NCBI GenBank assembly: GCA_029783825.1
Contig: JAREIK010000385.1
Span: forward strand, 2,018,501-2,082,500
DNA: 64,000 nucleotides
Direction: 5' to 3'
Source: Sapria himalayana
Taxonomy: Eukaryota > Streptophyta > Magnoliopsida > Malpighiales > Rafflesiaceae
Shown: piece by piece, positions 57,016 to 64,000 of the stretch
Position numbering within the stretch: the stretch's first letter is position 1
Layout: every line of letters starts with the position of its first letter
Translations under genes and position numbers: made by a program
The notes under the pieces: model-generated
Told to the model about the DNA's origin: nothing
The model's input: the letters and a program-made list of their open reading frames with translations, nothing else
Database searches by the model: none

Positions 57016-58330
57016 CTACATTTCTTTGATCCAGAATTGATGTTTTACAGCCTCTTCATAGTTGAATAACTCATCTGAGGCATAATTACATCTCTGGTAA
57101 ATATCCGACAAGTCTTCATATTTAACAGGAGTTATTTTATTTGGTTCAGTAATAGATTCAGAATTGTGTAAGGATTTACAACTATATTCAGAAATAGATT
57201 TTGACTTGCATTCAGAATCACATTCAGAAGAAAAATCAGAAAAAAATTCAGAAGAAAAATCAGAGAGTGATTTGAAATCATACCTTGGAGCACTTATTAA
57301 TTTATTGCTAGCTACAGCAGCTTCTGTATAACCATTTTTAGTTCCAGAATTTGCTTCATTTAAACTTTCACCCCATTTGCTGTTTTCATCAATCAGTATA
57401 TCTCTACACACTAGAAATGACTTAGTTTCTGGTGAATACAGTCTGTAATCCTTGGATTGCAGACTATATCCAACTAAGATGCACATAAGACTCTTTGAGT
57501 CTAATTTGGTCCTTTGTGCACTTGGTATATAGGAGTAACAAACACTTCCGAATACCTTTAGATGTTTGACACTTGGTTTTCTGCCAGTCCAGGGTTGCAC
57601 TGGAGTAAGGTTATCCAATGCTTTAGTGGGGTACCTATTGAGCAGATACACTAATGTGTTCACTACTTCTGCCCATATATTTTTGGTAAACATTTCTCAT
57701 TCAATAGTGATCTGGCCATTTCTATTGCTATTCTATTTTTCCTCTCCACAACTCCATTTTGTTGTGGTGAGTAGGCAGTGGTCAACTGCTTAGCTATACT
57801 TTAAGTTCACAAAAATTTGTGAATTTTTGAGAGAGGAATTCACCTTCTCTACTTGTTCTAAGTTTTTTTTATACTTAGTCCAGATTATCTTTCGACAAGG
57901 GATAGGAACTTCTTGAAGCATTCAAATGACTCAGACTTGTGCTTCAAGAAGAACACCCATATGTTTCTTGTGCAATCATCAATAAATTGTAGAAAATAAC
58001 TACTGTTACCTAATGATTTCACTCACATGGGACCACATATGTCAGCATGCAGTAGTTCTAAAGGTTCAGAAGCTTTCCATGTAGAGTGCTTTGGGAAGCT
58101 CTTCCTAGTTTGTTTTCCCAGTGAGCACTCCTCACAAACAGAAGTAGGAATAATAAGGTTTGAAGGCACTCATTTCACCAAATTATTTTGAAAAACATTT
58201 TTTAGGTTTAAATAATTTAAGTGCCCAAACCTTCTGTGCCAAAGAGAAGCTATAGACTAGACATTCACTAATAATGCCATGTCTGCTCTCTCATCAAATG
58301 TCATTGGAAAGCTTCTTCCACTTGACATTT
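57016..58330 (-). pseudogene. Copia-2 integrase remnant
   Basis: The C-terminal half is open at 57,016-57,693 (WAEVVNTLVYLLNRYPTKAL, GRKPSVKHLKVFGSVCYSY). The catalytic core and zinc region at 57,700-58,260 are readable only in pieces with stops. Confidence 0.88.
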
Positions 58331-58634
58331 ATACTGTCCATGAGGGTTGATCACTTCCATGATCAAATATTTCAGATGTATTATTCTCAAATGATAGTTT
58401 GTAGCCTTTTTCAATTAACTGGCCAACACTTAATAAATTCTTGTCCAAGATAGGAACCAGAAGCACATCTTTTATGAATTTCGTTCCGGTGCAGGTGGGT
58501 ACTGCCACTCTGCCCATGGCTTGTGCCTGAATTATTTCACCATTGCCTAATTTAACTTGTGAATTTACTACTAGAAGTAAATCCACAAATATTTCCTTAT
58601 TTCCAGACATGTGGTTTGAGCAACCATTGTCCAA
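58329..58634 (-). pseudogene. Copia-2 protease remnant
   Basis: Reads MDNGCSNHMSGN where Copia-1 has LDSGCSNHMSGN, so the second residue of the DSG active-site triad is Asn. Followed by VKLGNGEIIQAQAMGRVAVP and the LLSVGQLIEKGY region. Confidence 0.9.
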
Positions 58635-58790
58635 AAACCAGGTATTTGTTGAAGGTATATTTTCTGTTTCATTTGCATAAAATAGATGCTCTACAGAGGC
58701 TACTCCCTCTGTAAATCCAGCATTCTGTTTGGAGATACTTTTATAATTCTTTGAATTATGCCCAAACCTTTTATAGTTTAGGCATTGATA

Positions 58791-59672
58791 CTATTTTCGA
58801 AACCAATACTCAGTCGCAATGTGGTTTGATCTCTTGCATATATTGCAAGAGACGAGTTGGTCCTTAAGTGAGTCATTAGAGAAAGTAGAAGAAGATCCAA
58901 GTTTTATTTTATTTTTATTTTTATTTTTAAAACCATACCTTTGTCTATTTCTTTTAATCCTCATGTCTCTGGATTGAGTTTCATCCTTGTTAGAATTGTC
59001 CTCCCATCTTGACTGCATTGCAGTTTCTCCAGAGACTTCTGCCATCTTCAATAATCAGCTTTCATATGATTTTATTGAACTCAGAACTTGCTGGATTGAT
59101 AGTTTTGATAAATCTTTTGTTTCCTCTATCACTGCCACAATGGCATCAAATTTATCAGGCATACAGATTAGTAATTTTTCAACTAATCGAGTCTCAGAAA
59201 TGTCTTCTCCATGAATCTTAAGTTGATTAACTATATCACGGAACTGAGTTGAAAACTCAATAAGAGAATCTGAGTTTTTCATACTCAGATTTTCGAAATC
59301 TTTTCTCAAGGAGTGCAGAAGAGCTCCTCGAGCCTTCTTATCTCCTTGATATTCCTCGATTAGGAGGTCCCAAGCCTCCTTGGCTTGAGTACAACCAAGT
59401 AATCGAAAGAATATATCATTACTTACACCTTGTTGGATGAAAAGTAATGCTTTCACATTTATTTTTCTTAATTCCTTCTCTTGTAATAATTCTTTACATT
59501 CCAGAATATAGAAATTTGGGGCTTCTACATATCCATAAACCACAATTTCTCATATATCTTGGGAGATAAATAATGTTCGCATTTTAACAAGTCAGTAATC
59601 AAAATTTTCATCATCAAACAAGGGAATAGGAATCGATCCCAAGTTTGATGAGATTTGACCTTTTGAAAACAT
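58791..59672 (-). pseudogene. Copia-2 Gag and first zinc knuckle remnant
   Basis: The native start is at 59,672-59,670 (MFSKG..). TGG-to-TGA changes break DYW into DY-stop (59,592-59,594) and again near 59,550. Open pieces are 59,055-59,543 (LLIEEYQGDKKARGALLHSL) and 58,791-59,051, where the K/N linker reads straight into CNICKRSNHIATEY; the last knuckle Cys is Tyr. This copy shows the ancestral frame at the gag-pol junction broken in Copia-1. Confidence 0.92.
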
Positions 59673-59899
59673 ATTTATTTTAAAGAACAACTTGAAAAAA
59701 CTTGAACAGAATGTTAGGGTTTTATAAAAAATAAGTTTTAAAAACTACAAAGACTTCAGACCTTTGTAGATCTGGTCAAATCTATGCTAGATCTTAAAAA
59801 ATTCGTGAAAATAATTAGGTTTTTCAGAGATCGCCTAATCTGGAGAAATTAAATTTGAATAATGTTCAAAGATAATCTCAATCTCAGTTAGAAAACGAA

Positions 59900-59911
59900 G
59901 CTCTGATACCA
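59900..59911 (-). other. Copia-2 primer binding site
   Basis: GCTCTGATACCA on the plus strand, i.e. TGGTATCAGAGC on the element strand, three bases inside the 5' LTR. Confidence 0.93.
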
Positions 59912-59914
59912 GAA

Positions 59915-60223
59915 TATTGTTTAATAACAACAATTCCTTGTTAAAATAAGGATTTCTTAAGAAAAATAAGCATAGAAGAAATGAGTAGAAGAGAAGAAGA
60001 AGAGAGAGTCGCGCAGCAGAAGGAAACCAAAGTATCAATCAACAAAAAAAATGTTCAGCACTTAGGTCAGAAGAAAAAATTAGAGTTTATACATTAATCT
60101 AATAATTGAAGTAAAAATAAATAAAAAAAATACTTTACAGCTGCAAGTTTAATAAATATTCATTAAGGGCATAAGAGTAATTTCACTCAAAGCCCGCTCA
60201 ACTAATCGAATAGCTCATCAACA
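59915..60223 (-). repeat. Copia-2 5' LTR
   Basis: 309 bp, same length as the 3' LTR. On the plus strand it starts TATTGTTTAA, so the element-strand end is CAATA-like where the other LTR has CAACA. Confidence 0.95.
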
Positions 60224-60228
60224 GGAAT

Positions 60229-60400
60229 TACCCACACTAGCTTGGCCTAGCCCAAGCTAACTTGAATTGAACGTAGGCTAGCATAGAATGAACCGAACTA
60301 GCATGTCGAAGTTTGAGTCGACTTGTACGACTTGATTTGACCCACCATGACCCAGCTAAAACACATGCCAAATTTTAATGTTCGGCTACCCATTTTTAGA
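60229..60400. repeat. CTAGCC module, outer continuation
   Basis: CACTAGCTTGGCCTAGCCCA and GTAGGCTAGCATAGAATGAA, then TTTGACCCACCATGACCCAG. Continues the module interrupted by Copia-2 and matches 43,790-44,060 in reverse complement. The left arm has no counterpart of this piece. Confidence 0.7.
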
Positions 60401-63400
60401 GTCATGTCTACACTACACATTTCATGCTAAATCTTGCATGGCACATTGCTTTGGATGGATCTAAAAATATGGGTCATGTGATGATGATGCCGGCATGACC
60501 CATATTACATCTCTACTACATAACTACTTTCTTGTCAAACACTAGTTATGTAGTATCAACTCACATCAACATCTTTTCGATAAAATGAGGACAACCAACT
60601 TATGATAGGAACAAGTGTCCATTTTTAAAAAGAATATATCCAAAAATAAATTATTAATCATTAGATGTCTGGTTAACCTAATGTTCAAAGAAAAAAATCT
60701 AATATAAACTCACATCAATCTTGTGCAAGGAAAAGTGAACAACCATGAATCTATCAAAATGCTTTCGGATGATCAATTACTTATTTGCCTAATATTAAGA
60801 ATACTTTTGTTCAACTGAGATAACTTTGTGGTTTCTCTAAGCATATCACCACTAGGATATATTTTTTCAATATATATTATCAATAGAATACTTATTGTTT
60901 GAAGAATTTAGAGTGAAAAGAGAAAAGAATAAAATTCTCATGTTATCTATATTTTTAAGAAACATGGTAAGAGCACCAATAGGCACACACAAAATTGAGA
61001 AAGATAAAATTCTTCCAAAATTAAGTCATAAAATAGAAAAATAGTCTTGCATTACCTCTATACGAAATAAAACTTGTGAACAAATGAAAAATATGCTTAG
61101 AAAATATTGTGTCAATCGTGCATTTCAAGAAATTAACTCAAGCGATAGGCTAATGTAATCTTAGAAGGTAATTCGATGCTCAATAGTGATGAAAATTCTA
61201 GTAATCTAGAATCTCACAAAAATGATAGCCTTATTGACTCGAGAGCTTCATTTCACAAAATTATGCATATTTACTTATTTATTGCATACATATCTAATGA
61301 TTATGACATGATAAAGTTAGATATTAGTAAGACATCATAGATTTTGGTCAAGAGAATTATTTATTTAACAATTGTAAATAGGAAATCAACTAATGTAGAA
61401 AGATGTCAGATACATACTATACACTCATGTGAGTCTTAATTCTATAGTCATTTTGGATGACATGGGGGATGCATGAGTCATTTTAAAGATGGCTAAAGGC
61501 TCATTAGTCATTGTAAAAGATAAGTAATAGAATACTTTGAATAATATTCAGGGAAGCATGCCTAGAGATCAAGTAAAAAATTTTTATCAAAAAATAACAT
61601 TTGACTCTAGCGTACTAGACTTTGTCATGCAAGTGCAAAGTATCTTTATCTTCTAGGTAGAAAGAATATCCTACTATTGATAATGTATCCTTTTTTCATG
61701 AGTGTATAGACTATATGGATGGAAAAAGTCATAGAGTACCTTTTCACTCTTTTCCACTCTTGAGGATATTGAATAACCTCGATCTTATATATACCAATGC
61801 TACTCTATTTAAGTAGAATATAATGTGGGGCCCTTTGCATTATTACATTTATTGATAATCATTCTAGCAAAGTATTGGCATTTACATTGAAATCAAAAGA
61901 TCAAGTCTTTATTGCCTTTAAGGATTTTCAAACTAGATTTGAGAAGGACATTAACATAAAACGTAATATAAAGATAATTTTGATAATTATCATTCAAAAT
62001 GGACACTAATATTAAGATAATTTTGAGAGCTATTATATATCGCATGACATTAGATATAAAAAAAATATCATTCAAAATGTCATAATTAAATGATAACAAT
62101 GAATGGATTGAACCATACTATTTAGGATAGAGTCTAATACATGCTTTTTGATGCACATATTCCGAAACAATTTTGGGAGAAGTGCATACAACTATTAAAC
62201 CAATCGACATGTACCTTATAATTATTTTATATAGAGATGTTCTAAACAAAATCTAGACTATGAAAATATCTCATATGATCAATTGAGAGTATTTAGATAC
62301 GATGTCTTCATTCACATACCAAAATATAAATGATTAAAATTTAATAATATTGCATGTCCATGCTTCATCATTGACTATAATCATGAGGAGTTCGTGTTTA
62401 GATTATGGAATCCAATATCAATGAAGCTTATTAGGAGCAGAGATGATTTTTATTTAGAATAAATTAGTAAATGATAGTCATCCTAGTAGAATAGAGAGTA
62501 ATGCCATATAGATTCCTATTTATATTTTCGAGGTTGGTTCTTTCTAAAGAGAAATAAGATCAATAGAGATTAATTCCGTAGTTTTCAGATGATTTTGAAC
62601 TATATAATACACATGATATTTCTAAGCTATAGGGGTTGCCTATTGAAAAGGTGAGTGATCATATTCTAAGTGAAACTAAGCAAGACAGTTGTTTTTGATT
62701 ATAAATCTGTCTAAGTTGAAAGGATTATTTAAGGCCCACTAGTTATCCTATGGATTCTATGATTATATGTTACTATTGGATTAAAGTGATCTAAAGACTT
62801 TTCAAGAGGCAATCTCTGTTGAGGATAAAGATTAATGAAGGTGGGCTCTATACGAAAATATGAAGTTTGTATTTTTCAATCAAACTTATGATCTACTAAT
62901 CTTGCCTAAAGCGGAGCAGACTCTAAAAAATAAATAATTATTTGGACTAAAACCCAGAGATGATACTTCTAAACTAATATACAAGGTTAGTTTGTCAAAG
63001 GGTTTTGTTAAAAAAAAAATTCAATTTTGGTATACATGTGAGCATCATACACCTCAACCCCCATGTGACTTAAACATGTTAACCATTTGCCCAACCCCCA
63101 CCCACATATCACTTGGGGACTAAAGTTTATAGGCTTTACTTGTGTCATAAATTTTCATAAGATATGATTTCTCGTAATAAAATTAATTATTATTCGAGTA
63201 GTTCTGAGTATGAATATCAACTTTGATATAAAAAATTAAATAACTCAATATAAAGATAAAATTTTTTCCTAGTAACTTTCATAAGACTCTCTACATAGAT
63301 CAACTTGAGAGATTAATCGTAGAAAAGAAAGAAAATATAATATATAAACTAAACAAGAGGTTATATGGTTTTAAGTAAGCTTCTAGGTAGTGGTATAAAA

Positions 63401-64000
63401 ATTTTATTCATTAATAATCTCATAATTTTTAGCATATCTATTATGAAGGCTACATATTTATTTATTGTTGGTTGAGTGATACTTGACTTATACTTTTGCT
63501 ATGTATTGACAATATTTTAATCCTTGGGCATAATAAAGCACAATATGATAAGTTTGAATAAAAGCTGAAAAAAAAATATATGAAAGACTTTAGCTCATTC
63601 ATATGGATTTTAGGGATGAGCATCACATGGAAAAAACTTTCTAGGCTTACCTAGAAATCACTAGAATATTATATTGATAAAGTTCTAGAAATATTTTTTT
63701 CGTTAAATAGACTATGTCTATCTCAACTCCTTTAGTTCTATATTTTAATCTCATAATTGACTCGTATTGAAAAATACTTGGGTTATTGAGTTCAATTCTT
63801 AGGGCATGTGGTATGGCAGACAAGAACAAGTAATGAGTCATGTGTAAAACCTTATGCCATAATGAGAAAATAGGACAACAAGAGCATGCTCTATTAAAGC
63901 TGACAACCTGTTAATACCATGAATCATCGAGGAACTGAGGTTTGTGAGGCCTAAGGTGTTATAATGTATCTTTCCGTCTAGGGTAGAGGGGCATATTTGC
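60400..64000 (+). pseudogene. Heavily decayed Copia retrotransposon, relative of 11.6-15.1 kb
   Basis: Readable landmarks: VFRYDVFIHIPK near 62,290 (integrase C-terminal), LLLCIDNILILGHNKAQYDK near 63,500 (the YVDD box of RT, altered), YIDKVLEIFF near 63,670 and STPLVLYFNL near 63,725. Order, strand and spacing match the relic at 11,640-15,070, and both end near GAGGTTTGTGAGGC-type text. It runs off the window. Stops are frequent. Confidence 0.75.

Larger units (their letters stand above)
55220..60228 (-). mobile_element. Copia-2: older, broken Ty1/copia retrotransposon with target duplication
   Basis: The element is 55,225-60,223 (4,999 bp), flanked by GGAAT at 55,220-55,224 and 60,224-60,228. 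Its LTRs are 309 bp and differ at roughly 26 sites, so it is older than Copia-1. The proteins are closely related to Copia-1, so they are one family. The coding region is broken by many stops and frameshifts. It splits a CTAGCC module exactly at the outer edge of the right arm. Confidence 0.97.

Overview
This is nuclear DNA from a flowering plant. The evidence is Ty1/copia retrotransposons primed by initiator-Met tRNA, a CACTA-class transposase (Tnp2/DUF4218/DUF4216), and a plant-specific serine-rich small-protein family (CLCAP..HPGSFKC signature). The DNA is very AT-rich, depleted in CpG, and full of (CA)n, (TA)n and (GA)n tracts. I cannot name the species. There are no rRNA genes, no clear tRNA genes, no CRISPR array and no large intron-containing host gene. 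Almost everything is layered repeat.

Layout. 1-3.6 kb: broken CACTA transposase on the minus strand. 3.6-8.8 kb: AT-rich DNA with MITE-like repeats, hairpins and a likely CACTA terminus. 8.8-25 kb: an old, rearranged copy of a large composite repeat (called X here), interrupted by a decayed Copia (11.6-15.1 kb) and by three inverted-repeat elements whose cores are GAGCTC minisatellites; one of these carries a solo LTR. 25-26.7 kb: decayed Copia pieces. 26.74-40.46 kb and 46.39-55.22 kb: two recent copies of X in opposite orientation, forming an inverted repeat with arms of about 8.7 kb around a 6 kb spacer that itself holds older X pieces. 55.2-60.2 kb: an older Copia (Copia-2, minus strand) at the outer edge of the right arm. 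60.2-64 kb: another decayed Copia.

Each X copy carries a short intronless ORF for a serine-rich protein. The two copies in the recent arms (38,490-38,810 + and 48,159-48,479 -) encode identical 106-residue proteins with matching TATA boxes and flanks; the old copy (21,052-21,381) has lost its normal C-terminus. A young Copia element (Copia-1, 30,369-35,383) sits only in the left arm, and the right arm keeps the empty site, so this insertion came after the inverted duplication. Copia-1 has matching 314-bp LTRs, target-site duplications, PBS and PPT, and is broken by only one frameshift and one nonsense codon.

The most unusual items are the large inverted repeat with a mirrored, nearly unchanged small gene, and the family of GAGCTC-cored inverted-repeat elements that inserted only into the older copy of X. 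All comparisons were made by eye within the window; percentages are approximate.
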